DNA of 64,000 bases from Cupriavidus respiraculi (GTDB lineage: Bacteria; Pseudomonadota; Gammaproteobacteria; Burkholderiales; Burkholderiaceae): positions 124,001-188,000 of the forward strand of contig NZ_CAJZAH010000004.1 in the NCBI RefSeq assembly GCF_914271545.1, in the 5' to 3' direction. Shown here piece after piece: positions 18,680-27,440 of the stretch. The notes below the pieces were generated by a model, which saw only the letters and a list, made by a program, of their open reading frames with translations, made no database searches and was not told the origin of the DNA. Each line of letters begins with the position of its first letter. The first letter of the stretch is position 1. A program made the position numbers and the translations under genes.

Positions 18680-18697
18680 GAAGCACCGATGTGCTTC
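18680..18697. promoter_or_regulatory. Palindrome GAAGCAC-N4-GTGCTTC
   Basis: Perfect 7-bp arms around a CGAT centre, followed two bases later by a third copy of the GAAGCA word. It lies in the 166-bp region upstream of the PQQ dehydrogenase/receptor operon, about 100 bp before its ATG and just after the Fur-family gene. An operator for a local regulator is plausible; the factor is unknown. Confidence 0.4.
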
Positions 18698-18748
18698 GTG
18701 AAGCAAATTTCGCGCCGTTTGGGACGGGCGCCGGCTCGGCAGCGCGGT

Positions 18749-19177
18749 TCAGCCGCCCGCTGCGCGGCGGCGTGCCGTGCGGCCCTTGGCGGCCCGCACG
18801 CAGTCGGCGCAGCGCCCCAGCAGGGTGATCTCGTGATGCTCGACCTCGAAGCCGGCGGGCGTGATCTCGTCGAGATGGCCGGGACAGCCTTCCAGCGGAA
18901 AGACGCGGTCGCAGCTGCGGCACTGGAAGTAGTGGCGGTGGGTCACCGCATCGGGGGCCGCGGCGAGCGCATAGCGATCCGGCTGGCCGGGCAGCACGAC
19001 CGCGCTCACGCCGCCGTCCTCGACCAGCGCGCGGATATTCCGGTACACCGTCGAGAGCACCAGCGAGGGCACGGCGCGTTGCGCCACCGCCAGGATCTCG
19101 CCAGGGCTCAGGGGCCGGCCGGCCTCGTGCAGGGCATTGAAGACGGCCTCCCGTTGACGGGTCATGCGTTCCATCAT
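18749..19177 (-). CDS. Fur-family metalloregulator (Zur/Fur type)
   Basis: A 142-residue Fur-superfamily repressor. The DNA-binding half shows MTRQREAVFNALHEAGRPLSPGEILAVA and PSLVLSTVYRNIRALVEDG, the canonical Fur recognition helix. The dimerisation and metal half shows THRHYFQCRSCDRVFPLEGCPGH and a second cysteine pair, GRCADC. The CxxC + CxxC zinc site is complete; the remaining ligands do not clearly distinguish Fur from Zur. It is divergent from a TonB receptor/ABC operon, with a Fur-box-like sequence just upstream of its own start, so autoregulation and control of that operon are likely. A second ATG follows directly (Met-Met start). Confidence 0.9.
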   Translation of the reverse strand: MMERMTRQREAVFNALHEAGRPLSPGEILAVAQRAVPSLVLSTVYRNIRALVEDGGVSAVVLPGQPDRYALAAAPDAVTHRHYFQCRSCDRVFPLEGCPGHLDEITPAGFEVEHHEITLLGRCADCVRAAKGRTARRRAAGG

Positions 19178-19182
19178 TAGAA

Positions 19183-19208
19183 TCTTATTGCAAATCGATT
19201 TTCATTAG
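19183..19208. promoter_or_regulatory. Fur/Zur-box-like AT-rich dyad
   Basis: An AT-rich island in very GC-rich surroundings, centred on the perfect 10-bp palindrome AAATCGATTT (19192-19201) and flanked by TTGC and TTCATTAG. Composition, length and position (6 bp before the Fur-family start and about 100 bp before the TonB receptor) fit a Fur-family operator. It does not match the classical E. coli Fur or Zur consensus exactly. Confidence 0.5.
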
Positions 19209-19307
19209 AGACGACGTGCCGTCTCCTTCCGCCGAAACGGGGGACATGACGGCCGCCGATGCGTGCAACGTGCGCATGGGGTCTTGCCACTTCTCGGGGA
19301 TTATTCC

Positions 19308-21416
19308 ATGCCGCGTGCGCCATCGCTGACGCCGTTCGCCACCGTTTTGCTCTCGATCGCCACGTTGGCCGACGCCGCCGAGGCCGGGAATGCCGGCGAC
19401 GTCGTGTTGCCTTCGGTCTCCGTGGTCGGCGCCGCGACCGCATCTTACAACCCGCAGGAGGCGAGCGGCGCCACCCGTACCGATACCCCGCTGCGCGAGG
19501 TCCCGCAATCGGTGCGCGTGCTGCCCCGCGCGCTGCTGGACGATATCGGCGCCACGCGCTTCGACCAGAGCTTCGACTATGCGAGCGGTGTCGCGCGCCA
19601 GAACAACTACGGCGGCCTGTGGGACAACTTCGCCATCCGCGGCTTCGCGGGCAGCGAAAACACCGGCTCGGCGTACCTGGTCAATGGCTTCGTCGCCAAC
19701 CGCGGTTTCACCGCGCCGCGGGACGCGGCCACCATCGAACGCGTCGAGGTCCTGAAGGGCCCGACGTCCTCGCTGTATGGCAGCGGCGATCCCGGTGGCG
19801 CCATCAACATCGTCACCCGCCAGCCGCAGTTCAAACCCGCGCAAGCCTACGACTTCGAAGTCGGCAACCGCGACCGCTACCGCGTCGCGGCAGACGTGAC
19901 CGGCCCGCTCGGCGAGTCGGTTGCAGGGCGACTGATCGCCGTGGCGGACCATGAAGGCAGCACGCGCGACTTCGTCAACAGCCAGCGCTACCTGATCGCC
20001 CCGTCGCTGACCTGGCTGCTCGGCAACGACACCATCGTGCAGTACGCGAGCGAACTGCAGCGCTACACCGTACCGATGGATCGCGGCGTGGTGGCGGTCG
20101 ACGGCCGCCTTGGCGCCATCCCGCGCTCGCGCTTCCTGGGCGAGCCGGGCGACGGCGATATCCGCCTGGACAGCCAATCGCACCAGCTCGGCGTCGAGCA
20201 CCAGTTCTCCGAACAGTGGAAGGGCCGCATCGGCGTGTCGTATCGCCGCGGCGAGCTCGGCGGCCATGCCTCCGAGGCCAGCTCGCTCGCCGCCGACGAC
20301 CGCACGCTGCTGCGCCAGCGCCGCTATCGCGACTTCCATACCGAGGACCTGTCGCTGCAGGCCGATATCACCGGCAAGTTCGCCACCGGCGCCGTGCGCC
20401 ACGAGGTCGTGGTCGGCGTGGACACCTATCGCTTCGACAACTCGCAGCTTCAATTGCGGCGCAACCCAACCGCCGCGGCCCCCTACGCGATCGACATCCA
20501 TCAGCCGGTGTACGGTCAGCCGGCGCCGTCGATGGCCCGCTTCGCCGACACCGACGAGCGCCAGACCAATATCGGCCTCTATGCGCAGGACCAGATCAGC
20601 CTGGGCGAGCGCTGGCGCGTGCTGGCCGGCGCCCGCTTCGACGCGTTCGACCAGTCGCTGCAGGACCATCTGCGCGGCACGCGCACCGACCAGCGCCACA
20701 ACGCCGTGTCGCCGCGCTTCGGCGTGACCTATCTGGCCAGCCGGAACGTCTCGCTGTTCGCCAACACCAGCCGCTCGTTCCGTCCCAATGCCGGCATCGA
20801 TGCCGCTGGCGGCGCCTTCGATCCCGAGCGCGGCCGGGCCATCGAGGCCGGCGTCAAGTACGACAGCGACGACCGCCGCTTCGGCGCGACGCTGGCCGCC
20901 TTCCACATCCGCAAGCGCAACGTGCTGACGGCGGACCCCGCCGATCCCACGTTCTTCGTCGCCGCCGGCGAGGCACGCAGCCGCGGCCTGGAGCTGGACA
21001 TGGCCGGCAAGCTCGGCCAGCACTGGCGCGTCTCGATGAACTTCGCATTGACCGATGCGGAAGTGACCGAGGACAATCGGCTCGCCACGGGCACACCGCT
21101 GACCAATATCCCGCGCACCAGCGGCAGCGTGCTGGCGGTCTACGAGGATGCCGCGCCCATCGGCCAGCGCTATGGCGTGGGCGGCGGCCTGCGGTACGTG
21201 GGCCGCCGCTCCGGCGATGCGCAGGACAGCTTCTCGCTGCCTTCGTACACGCTGGTCGACGTGCTGGCCTACTGGCAATACAGCAAGCAGGTGCGGCTGA
21301 CGTTCAACGTCGCCAACCTGTTCGACAGAACCTACTACGCGAGCTCGTACAGCCCGGTGTGGATCGCCCCGGGCACCGGGCGCACCGCGCGGCTGGGCGT
21401 GCAGCTGCGCTACTGA
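19308..21416 (+). CDS. TonB-dependent siderophore/metallophore receptor
   Basis: A 702-residue outer-membrane receptor: signal peptide through ATLADAAEA, then VVLPSVSVVG (TonB-box region), plug domain (DTPLREVPQSVRVLPRALLDD; FAIRGFAGSENTG; ATIERVEVLKGPTSSLYGSGDPGGAINIVTRQP, typical of ferric-siderophore receptors such as the FhuA/FpvA group) and a barrel ending in RLGVQLRY with terminal aromatic. The start chosen gives a normal signal peptide; a GTG 45 bases upstream would spoil it. It leads an operon in which a peptide/nickel-type ABC importer follows within 3 bp, so receptor and importer should handle the same metal chelate across both membranes. Confidence 0.9.
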   Translation: MPRAPSLTPFATVLLSIATLADAAEAGNAGDVVLPSVSVVGAATASYNPQEASGATRTDTPLREVPQSVRVLPRALLDDIGATRFDQSFDYASGVARQNNYGGLWDNFAIRGFAGSENTGSAYLVNGFVANRGFTAPRDAATIERVEVLKGPTSSLYGSGDPGGAINIVTRQPQFKPAQAYDFEVGNRDRYRVAADVTGPLGESVAGRLIAVADHEGSTRDFVNSQRYLIAPSLTWLLGNDTIVQYASELQRYTVPMDRGVVAVDGRLGAIPRSRFLGEPGDGDIRLDSQSHQLGVEHQFSEQWKGRIGVSYRRGELGGHASEASSLAADDRTLLRQRRYRDFHTEDLSLQADITGKFATGAVRHEVVVGVDTYRFDNSQLQLRRNPTAAAPYAIDIHQPVYGQPAPSMARFADTDERQTNIGLYAQDQISLGERWRVLAGARFDAFDQSLQDHLRGTRTDQRHNAVSPRFGVTYLASRNVSLFANTSRSFRPNAGIDAAGGAFDPERGRAIEAGVKYDSDDRRFGATLAAFHIRKRNVLTADPADPTFFVAAGEARSRGLELDMAGKLGQHWRVSMNFALTDAEVTEDNRLATGTPLTNIPRTSGSVLAVYEDAAPIGQRYGVGGGLRYVGRRSGDAQDSFSLPSYTLVDVLAYWQYSKQVRLTFNVANLFDRTYYASSYSPVWIAPGTGRTARLGVQLRY

Positions 21417-21419
21417 ACG

Positions 21420-23033
21420 ATGTCCCGTATCGACCCGATGCCACCGGAGCGCGGCGCGCCGGTCTCCGCCGGCCCGGCCGCGCCGCACCGCCGTCTGGCG
21501 CTCAAGGCTGGCATCGCCGCGCTCGCGCCATGGCCCGCAGGCGTGGCAGCGCACCGCGCCGCCACCCCGGCGCGCGACGCGCTGCGCGTGGTGGGCCCGT
21601 GGGAGCTGTCCAGCCTCGATCCGCTGCGCAGCGGCTACCTGTTCTCGCGCATGCAGGTCACCGAGACGCTGGTCGACTACGATGCGGCCGGCAGGCCGGC
21701 GCCGGGCCTCGCCGCTGGCTGGCAGGTATCGGCCGATGGGCTGCAATGGCGATTCGCGCTGCAGCCGGGCGCGCGCTTTCACGATGGCACGCCGGTGACG
21801 GCCGGGCACGTGGTCGCGTCGCTGCAGCGGGCGCGCCACGCCGCCGGCGTGCTGCGCCACGCGCCCATCGTCGCCATCGAAGCCCACCGCAGCGATCTCG
21901 CCGCGCTAACCGTGCGCCTGTCGCGGCCTCATGCACCGTTGCCCGCCCTGCTGTCCCATAGCAGCACGCAGGTGCTCGCTCCCGCCTCGTTCGGTCCCGG
22001 CGGCGAGGTGCGCGCGGTGATCGGCTCCGGCCCCTACCGCATCGACCTGCTCGAGCCGCCGCAGCGCTTCGGCATCGTGGCGTTCGAGCAGTGGCGCGGC
22101 GCCATGCCGGCCGTGCGCCGCGCCGGCTACCTGTCGGTCGGCCGCGCCGAGATGCGGGCGCTGATGGCGGAATCCGGCCAGGCCGATCTCGCCTACGGGC
22201 TCGACCCGGGCAGCATCGCCCGCCTGCGCCGCCATCCCGCGGTGCGCCTGCACGAGGTCACCATCCCGCGCACCACGCTGCTGAAGGTCAACGCGGGCCA
22301 TCCGCTGCTGGCCGACCCGCGCGCCCGGCAGGCACTGTCGCTGGCGCTGGACCGGCGCGGCATCGCCGGCGCCATCCTGCGCGACCCCGGTCTTGCGGCC
22401 ACGCAGCTGTTCCCCGACATTCTCGACGGCTGGCACGTGCCGACGCTGCCGCCGCTGGCGCACGACGTGGCGCGCGCCAGCGCGCTGCTCGCGCAGCTGG
22501 GCTGGCGGGCCGGCGCGGACGGCATGCTCAGCCGCGACGGCCAGCCTTTCGCCATCACGCTGCGCACCTTCCCCGATCGCCCCGAACTGCCGGTGATCGC
22601 CACGGCGATCCAGGAGCAATGGCGCCTGATCGGCGTGCGGGTGCGGGTGGCCATCGGCAATTCGAGCGATATCCCCTTCGCGCACCGCGACGGCACGCTG
22701 GAAGTCGGCCTGATGGCGCGCAGCTATGGCGTGGTGCCCGACGCGCTGGGCACGCTGGCTCAGGACTTCGCCGGACGCGGCGGCGACTGGGGCGCGATGA
22801 ACTGGTCGGACGCGCGCGTCAGCGCGGCGCTGGCCGCGCTGCCCGGCACGATGGACCCGGCGCGCGCCGCGGCGCTGCGCAGCCAGGTCGCCACCACTCT
22901 GCAACAGGCGCTGCCGCTGATCCCCGTGGTCTGGTACCGGCAGTCGCTCGCCGCCAGCCCGGCGCTGGCCGGCGTGTCCATCGACCCGTTCGAGCGCTCC
23001 TACCGGCTGACCGAACTGCAACGGCTCGCATGA
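21420..23033 (+). CDS. ABC importer substrate-binding protein (SBP_bac_5)
   Basis: A 537-residue periplasmic binding protein of the peptide/opine/nickel family. The N-terminus carries HRRLALKAGIAALAPWPAG, a twin-Arg-like export signal. Family motifs are SSLDPLRSGYLFSRMQVTETLV, GLAAGWQVSADGLQWRFALQPGARFHDGTPVTA and the C-terminal VVWYRQSL. Together with a TonB receptor this class binds metal-chelate or peptide-like siderophores (compare CntA and nickel-binding proteins); the ligand cannot be read from the sequence. It begins 3 bp after the receptor stop and its TGA overlaps the first permease ATG. Confidence 0.85.
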   Translation: MSRIDPMPPERGAPVSAGPAAPHRRLALKAGIAALAPWPAGVAAHRAATPARDALRVVGPWELSSLDPLRSGYLFSRMQVTETLVDYDAAGRPAPGLAAGWQVSADGLQWRFALQPGARFHDGTPVTAGHVVASLQRARHAAGVLRHAPIVAIEAHRSDLAALTVRLSRPHAPLPALLSHSSTQVLAPASFGPGGEVRAVIGSGPYRIDLLEPPQRFGIVAFEQWRGAMPAVRRAGYLSVGRAEMRALMAESGQADLAYGLDPGSIARLRRHPAVRLHEVTIPRTTLLKVNAGHPLLADPRARQALSLALDRRGIAGAILRDPGLAATQLFPDILDGWHVPTLPPLAHDVARASALLAQLGWRAGADGMLSRDGQPFAITLRTFPDRPELPVIATAIQEQWRLIGVRVRVAIGNSSDIPFAHRDGTLEVGLMARSYGVVPDALGTLAQDFAGRGGDWGAMNWSDARVSAALAALPGTMDPARAAALRSQVATTLQQALPLIPVVWYRQSLAASPALAGVSIDPFERSYRLTELQRLA

Positions 23034-24073
23034 TGCAAGACTCCCTCCCCCTGGGCCCCGACGCGGGCACCGCGACGCCGGGCGCCGACGCCCTCGCCGC
23101 CCCGTACCGCCCCCGGCGGGGCCGCCTTGCCGCCACGCTGCTGCTGCGTCGCGGCGGGCAGGCCGTGATGGTCGCGCTGCTGGTCGGCACGCTGAGCTTT
23201 CTGATGATGCGCATGCTGCCGGGCGACATGGCCTTCCGCATCGCCGCGGGCCGCTACGGCTACGACATGGTCACCGCCCATGCCGCCGACGCGGTGCGTG
23301 CCGAACTGAAACTGGCCGGACCGTGGCTGCACGGCCTGCTGCAATGGTGGCAGGGCTTGCTGCGCCTGGACCTGGGCACGTCCACCGTGACCGGTGCGCC
23401 GGTGGCGCAGGAGCTGGCCCATCAGCTGACCCACACCATGACACTGGCGCTCGCCGCCGTGGGCCTTGGCAGCCTGTTCGCCGTGCCGCTGGGTCTGGCC
23501 GCGGGCATGCGCGCGGGCGGCACGCTGGACCGCGCCTCGCTGGCGCTGTCGGTGCTGCTGCGGGCGCTGCCGCCCTTCGTGCTCGGCATCCTGATCGTGG
23601 TGCTGCTGTCCGTGCAACTGAACCTGCTGCCCGCGGGCGGCCACGGCGAGCACGGCACGCTGATCGCACCGGCGCTGACGCTGGCGCTGGGGCTGGCCGC
23701 GACCACGCTGCGGGTGGCGCGCGACGCCATGGCCGACGTGGCGGCCTCGCCGTATTTCCTGTTCGCCCGCACCAAGGGCCTGACCGATGCCGCCGCGCTG
23801 GCGCGCCACGGCGTGCGCAATGCCGGCGTGCCGCTGGTGGCCTATCTCGGCGTGCAGCTGGTCTATCTGGTCGAGGGCGTGGTGGTGGTCGAGACGCTGT
23901 TCGCCTGGCCGGGGCTCGGCCACGCGCTGGTGCATGCGATCTTCGGGCGCGACGTGCCGATGATCCAGGGCGCCGCGCTGGTGCTGGGCCTGCTGTTCGT
24001 CGCGCTCCATGCCGTGGTGGATCTGGCCTGCGCATGGATCGATCCGCGCGGACGCCCGGGAGCATGGCGATGA
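23030..24073 (+). CDS. ABC importer permease 1 (DppB/NikB type)
   Basis: A 347-residue inner-membrane permease. It has a cytoplasmic N-terminal tail, a first helix AVMVALLVGTLSFLMMRMLPGD (hallmark of DppB-type permeases), a periplasmic loop with DLGTSTVTGAPV, and four or five further helices. The coupling (EAA) loop reads DVAASPYFLFARTKGLTDAAALARHGVRNAGVPLV. The start ATG overlaps the previous stop (ATGA), with another ATG one codon later. It pairs with the next gene to form the heterodimeric channel. Confidence 0.9.
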   Translation: MMQDSLPLGPDAGTATPGADALAAPYRPRRGRLAATLLLRRGGQAVMVALLVGTLSFLMMRMLPGDMAFRIAAGRYGYDMVTAHAADAVRAELKLAGPWLHGLLQWWQGLLRLDLGTSTVTGAPVAQELAHQLTHTMTLALAAVGLGSLFAVPLGLAAGMRAGGTLDRASLALSVLLRALPPFVLGILIVVLLSVQLNLLPAGGHGEHGTLIAPALTLALGLAATTLRVARDAMADVAASPYFLFARTKGLTDAAALARHGVRNAGVPLVAYLGVQLVYLVEGVVVVETLFAWPGLGHALVHAIFGRDVPMIQGAALVLGLLFVALHAVVDLACAWIDPRGRPGAWR

Positions 24074-24879
24074 ACGCGCCGACCCTGCTCGCCCCGGCGC
24101 GCCGGCGCGCCGGACTCGCGCTGCTGATCGCGCTCGCCTTGTTCGCCATCGCCGGCCCGTGGCTCGCCTCGCGCGCGCCGCATGTCCAGGACCTCTACGG
24201 CGTGCTGCGGGCGCCGGACCTGGCCGAGCCGCTGGGCACCGACCACCTGGGACGGAGCATGCTGGCGCGGCTCGCGCACGCGACCCGGCTGTCGCTGGCG
24301 CTCGCCGTCGCGAGCGTCCTCAGCGCCGCCATTCCTGGCACGCTGCTGGGGATCGCCGCGGCATGGCGCGGCGGCTGGACCGAGCGGCTGCTGTCGGTGC
24401 TGGCCGATGGCGCGGTGGCGCTGCCTGGCCTGCTGCTGGTATTGCTGCTCGCGGCGTTCGCGCCCGGGGCGATGTGGCCGCTCTACGTCGGCCTGTCGCT
24501 GGTGCTGTGGGTCGAGTACTTCCGCGTCACGCGCGCCCGCGCCCGGCTGATCCTCGCCAGCCCGCACGTCGAGGCGGCGCGGCTGCTCGGCTTCGGGCCC
24601 GTCCATCTGATCCGCCGCCACCTGCTGCCGGAGCTTGCCCCGATGCTCGGCACGCTGATGAGCTTCGGCGCGGGCAGCTGCGTGCTGGCGCTGGCCGCCA
24701 TGGGCTTTATCGGCCTGGGCGCGCAGCCGCCGGCCGCGGAGCTGGGACTGATGATGACCGAACTGCTGCCCTACGCCGCCGAGGCGCCATGGCTGCTGGC
24801 CGCGCCCATCGCGGTGCTGGGGACCGCCATCCTGGCGCTGGCCCTGCTCGCGGGCTCGCGGCGCACGGAGGCGGCATGA
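24070..24879 (+). CDS. ABC importer permease 2 (DppC/NikC type)
   Basis: A 269-residue permease of the DppC type: a first helix RAGLALLIALALFAIAGPWLA, then the family-typical PLGTDHLGRSMLARLAHATRLSLALAVAS, and an EAA loop ARLILASPHVEAARLLGFGPVHLIRRHLLPEL. ATG at 24070 is preferred over the one two codons upstream because GGGAG lies seven bases before it and the codon overlaps the preceding TGA, repeating the coupling pattern of this operon. Confidence 0.9.
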   Translation: MNAPTLLAPARRRAGLALLIALALFAIAGPWLASRAPHVQDLYGVLRAPDLAEPLGTDHLGRSMLARLAHATRLSLALAVASVLSAAIPGTLLGIAAAWRGGWTERLLSVLADGAVALPGLLLVLLLAAFAPGAMWPLYVGLSLVLWVEYFRVTRARARLILASPHVEAARLLGFGPVHLIRRHLLPELAPMLGTLMSFGAGSCVLALAAMGFIGLGAQPPAAELGLMMTELLPYAAEAPWLLAAPIAVLGTAILALALLAGSRRTEAA

Positions 24880-26297
24880 ACACGATGACAGCGCCCGCGT
24901 CGGCGTCGACGCACAGATTGCTGGCCGTGGACGATTTGCGCGTGGCGGGACCGGAAGGGACACTGCTCGCCGGCATCTCGCTCGAACTGCACGCGGGGCG
25001 TGCGCTCACGCTGCTGGGCGAAAGCGGTTCGGGCAAGAGCCTGCTCGCCCATGCCCTGATGGGAAGTCTGCCTGCCGGCCTGCACGCCAGCGGGCGCCTG
25101 GACATCCAGGGGCTGCACTGCGACGCGGGCGACCGCGACGCGCGCCGCCCGCTGTGGGGCCGCGGGCTCGCCTTGCTGCCGCAGGAGCCGTGGTTCGCGC
25201 TCGATCCGACCATGCGCGTCGGCGCGCAGCTGGCCGAGACGTACCGGCTGGTGGGCGGCGCATCGCGCGGCGAGGCGCGGGAGCGCACGCGGCATGAGCT
25301 CGCTGCCATCGGTCTGGACCAGGCGGCGCGGGCCTGGCCTTTCACGCTGTCGGGCGGCATGGCGCAACGCGCGGCCTTCACCATGACGCGCGCGGGCAAC
25401 GCGCCGCTGCTGATCGTCGACGAGCCCACCAAGGGCCTGGATGCGGCATGGCGCGACGATATCGTGGCAAGGCTGCGGGAGGCGCTGGCGCAAGGCTGCG
25501 CGGTGCTGACCATTACCCACGATCTGGCGGTGGCGCGGGCGCTGGGGGGCGAGATCGCCGTGATGCTCGAAGGCGCGATCGTCGAACACGGCGACGCGGC
25601 CACGGTACTGGACCGACCGCGCCATGCCTATACCCGCGCGCTGATCGACGCGCAGCCATGCCGATGGCCCGCGCAGGCGCATCCGCAAACCGGCGAGATC
25701 GTGCTGGAGGCGAGCGGTGTGGGCAAGCGCTTTGGCGCGCGTACCCTGTTCCAGGGGCTGGACCTGAGCCTGCGCGCGGGCGCTCGCGTCGCCGTCAGCG
25801 GCCCCAGCGGGACCGGCAAATCCACACTGGGCAATATCCTGCTCGGTCTGGCCGCGCCCGACAGCGGCGCGGTGCGGCGTGCGCCCGGCATCGCCGCCGT
25901 GCGCTACCAGAAGCTCTATCAGGACCCCGCGGCGGCTTTCGCGCCGCGGGTGACGCTGGGCCGATCGCTGGCCGATGTCATGCGCCTGCACGGCATCGAC
26001 CGCGCCCGCATGGACGCGCTGCTACCCCGGCTCAGACTGGCACCCGCGCTGTTGGCGCGGCTGCCTTCGGCGGTCTCCGGCGGCGAGCTGCAACGCTTCG
26101 CCCTGTTGCGCGCGTTGCTGCTGCGGCCCGCGTTCCTCTTCGCCGACGAACCGACCTCGCGGCTCGATCCGGTCACGCAGCAGGAGACCATGGCCCTGAT
26201 GCTGGAGGCCACCGCGGAGAACCGGTGCGCCTTGCTGCTGGTCACCCACGATGCCGATATCGCCGCGAACGTCGCCACCGACGTGATCGCGCTGTAG
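24876..26297 (+). CDS. ABC importer ATPase, two fused NBDs
   Basis: A 473-residue protein with two complete nucleotide-binding domains in tandem, as in the DppD-DppF/YejF-type fusions. NBD1 has Walker A GESGSGKS (residues 48-55), signature LSGGMAQRAAF (about 167) and Walker B LLIVDEPTKGLD. NBD2 has Walker A GPSGTGKS (about 309), signature VSGGELQRFAL (about 400) and Walker B FLFADEPTSRLD. Both H-loops (THD) are present, so both sites should be active. Its ATG overlaps the permease stop; it ends the operon. Confidence 0.92.
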   Translation: MNTMTAPASASTHRLLAVDDLRVAGPEGTLLAGISLELHAGRALTLLGESGSGKSLLAHALMGSLPAGLHASGRLDIQGLHCDAGDRDARRPLWGRGLALLPQEPWFALDPTMRVGAQLAETYRLVGGASRGEARERTRHELAAIGLDQAARAWPFTLSGGMAQRAAFTMTRAGNAPLLIVDEPTKGLDAAWRDDIVARLREALAQGCAVLTITHDLAVARALGGEIAVMLEGAIVEHGDAATVLDRPRHAYTRALIDAQPCRWPAQAHPQTGEIVLEASGVGKRFGARTLFQGLDLSLRAGARVAVSGPSGTGKSTLGNILLGLAAPDSGAVRRAPGIAAVRYQKLYQDPAAAFAPRVTLGRSLADVMRLHGIDRARMDALLPRLRLAPALLARLPSAVSGGELQRFALLRALLLRPAFLFADEPTSRLDPVTQQETMALMLEATAENRCALLLVTHDADIAANVATDVIAL

Positions 26298-26298
26298 C

Positions 26299-26336
26299 GG
26301 CCGGCCCGCCGGCTCGCGCGCCGGGACGGGCCGGCC
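26299..26336. terminator. GC-rich stem-loop between convergent genes
   Basis: Arms GGCCGGCCCG and CGGGCCGGCC pair perfectly (10 bp) around an 18-base loop that can itself fold (CCGGC/GCCGG). It lies in the 44 bp between the stop codons of the ABC operon and ohr, so it could stop both transcripts. There is no T-run on either side, hence a moderate call. Confidence 0.5.
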
Positions 26337-26341
26337 AAGCC

Positions 26342-26761
26342 TCACACCACCTCGATCGCCACGTCGATATTGCCCCGGGTCGCCTTCGAGTACGGGCAGA
26401 TCTGGTGCGCGGTATCGACCAGCTCGCGCGCCACGGCGCGATCGACGCCCGGCAGGCTGACGTGGAGCCGGGCCTGAAGGAAATAGGCGCCGTCGGTGGT
26501 GCCCAGGTCGATCTCGGCGTCGACCGCCGCCTCGGGCGGCACCGCGACCCTGCGTTCGCCGGCGGCGATACGGATCGCGCCGAGGAAGCAGGCCGACCAG
26601 CCGGCCCCCAGCAGCTGCTCCGGATTGGTGCCCTTGCCGGCGGAGCCCGGCGAAGACAGCTGGATATCGAGGCGGCCGTCGTCGCTGCGCGCGGTGCCGT
26701 CGCGGCCCGCGCCGGCGGTATGGGTGCGGCCGGTATAGAGGACGTTATCGATGCGCGTCAT
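26342..26761 (-). CDS. ohr: Organic hydroperoxide resistance protein Ohr
   Basis: A 139-residue Ohr. It matches the family almost word for word at the active site: NVLYTGRTHT, GTNPEQLLGAGWSACFLGA with the peroxidatic cysteine, and HQICPYSKATRGNIDVAIEV with the resolving cysteine. Ohr reduces organic hydroperoxides, usually with lipoyl-dependent reductants. No OhrR-type regulator is adjacent. It lies 2 bp downstream of the stop of the repeat-protein gene, so the two are probably one operon, an unusual arrangement. Confidence 0.93.
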   Translation of the reverse strand: MTRIDNVLYTGRTHTAGAGRDGTARSDDGRLDIQLSSPGSAGKGTNPEQLLGAGWSACFLGAIRIAAGERRVAVPPEAAVDAEIDLGTTDGAYFLQARLHVSLPGVDRAVARELVDTAHQICPYSKATRGNIDVAIEVV

Positions 26762-26763
26762 GT

Positions 26764-27168
26764 TCAACCCCTTGCGGCGACCAGCGCGCCGTCGGTGAAG
26801 ACATCGATCGTGCGGGCGCCGTCGAGATAGGGGTCCGGGGCGCGGGACGGCTCGGCCGACACGCCGCTGCGGTCCAGGCCGGCGACGATCCGTGCGCCAT
26901 CGGTGTAGGGATCGGCCTGGCCGGAGCGCGCGCCCTCGGAGAACGGATCGCGTTCGCCGGTGCGGGCACCCTCGGAGAAGGGATCCCGCTCGCTGCGCGC
27001 GCCTTCCGTGAACGGGTCGCGCTCGCCCAGATGGCTCGCGGCCACGCCGTGGACGGCCGCAGCGCCGGCCACGCGGCCCGGGTCGACGGCGGCTTGCGCG
27101 GCGCCTGCGGCGGCGGCCAGCGCAAGCGCAAGCGCAGAAAGGAGATGCTTGGCGATGCTGGTTTTCAT
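26764..27168 (-). CDS. Secreted protein with DP[FY]xxGAR repeats
   Basis: A 134-residue protein with a clean signal peptide (MKTSIAKHLLSALALALAAAAGAAQA). The mature part consists largely of six short repeats of the pattern [E/A][R/P]DP[FY][TSL][ED]GA[R/L]: RDPFTEGAR, RDPFSEGAR, RDPFSEGAR, ADPYTDGAR, PDPYLDGAR and DVFTDGAL. No cysteine follows the signal, so it is a soluble periplasmic or secreted protein. I know of no function; the acidic Asp/Glu turns could bind cations, but that is a guess. It is transcribed just before ohr with a 2-bp gap. Confidence 0.7.
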   Translation of the reverse strand: MKTSIAKHLLSALALALAAAAGAAQAAVDPGRVAGAAAVHGVAASHLGERDPFTEGARSERDPFSEGARTGERDPFSEGARSGQADPYTDGARIVAGLDRSGVSAEPSRAPDPYLDGARTIDVFTDGALVAARG

Positions 27169-27440
27169 GATGGCTTCCTCGTTTGGTTGTCGGTGCCGGT
27201 GCGCGGCGGCGCATGCGGCGTAGGGAAGGCGGTGGGCTGCGCCGGTGTTGCCGAGTGCGCCGCCGCCATGTCAGGCATTAAAGGCGACCCATGTATCGCG
27301 CCCGTAGCGAGGCAGGCGCCAAACTGTCAGCCCGCGTATCGGCGCGCGCGCCGGATACAAAGGCATACAAAGTGGCGACCCGGGCCGGGGCTGGCAACGG
27401 CCGGCAATGCGCTATACAGTGACGCTCCCCGCCGACATCC

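Noticed and set aside
19185-21887. 900-codon minus-strand open frame opposite the TonB receptor
   Set aside because: Antisense shadow of a receptor with complete plug and barrel motifs.
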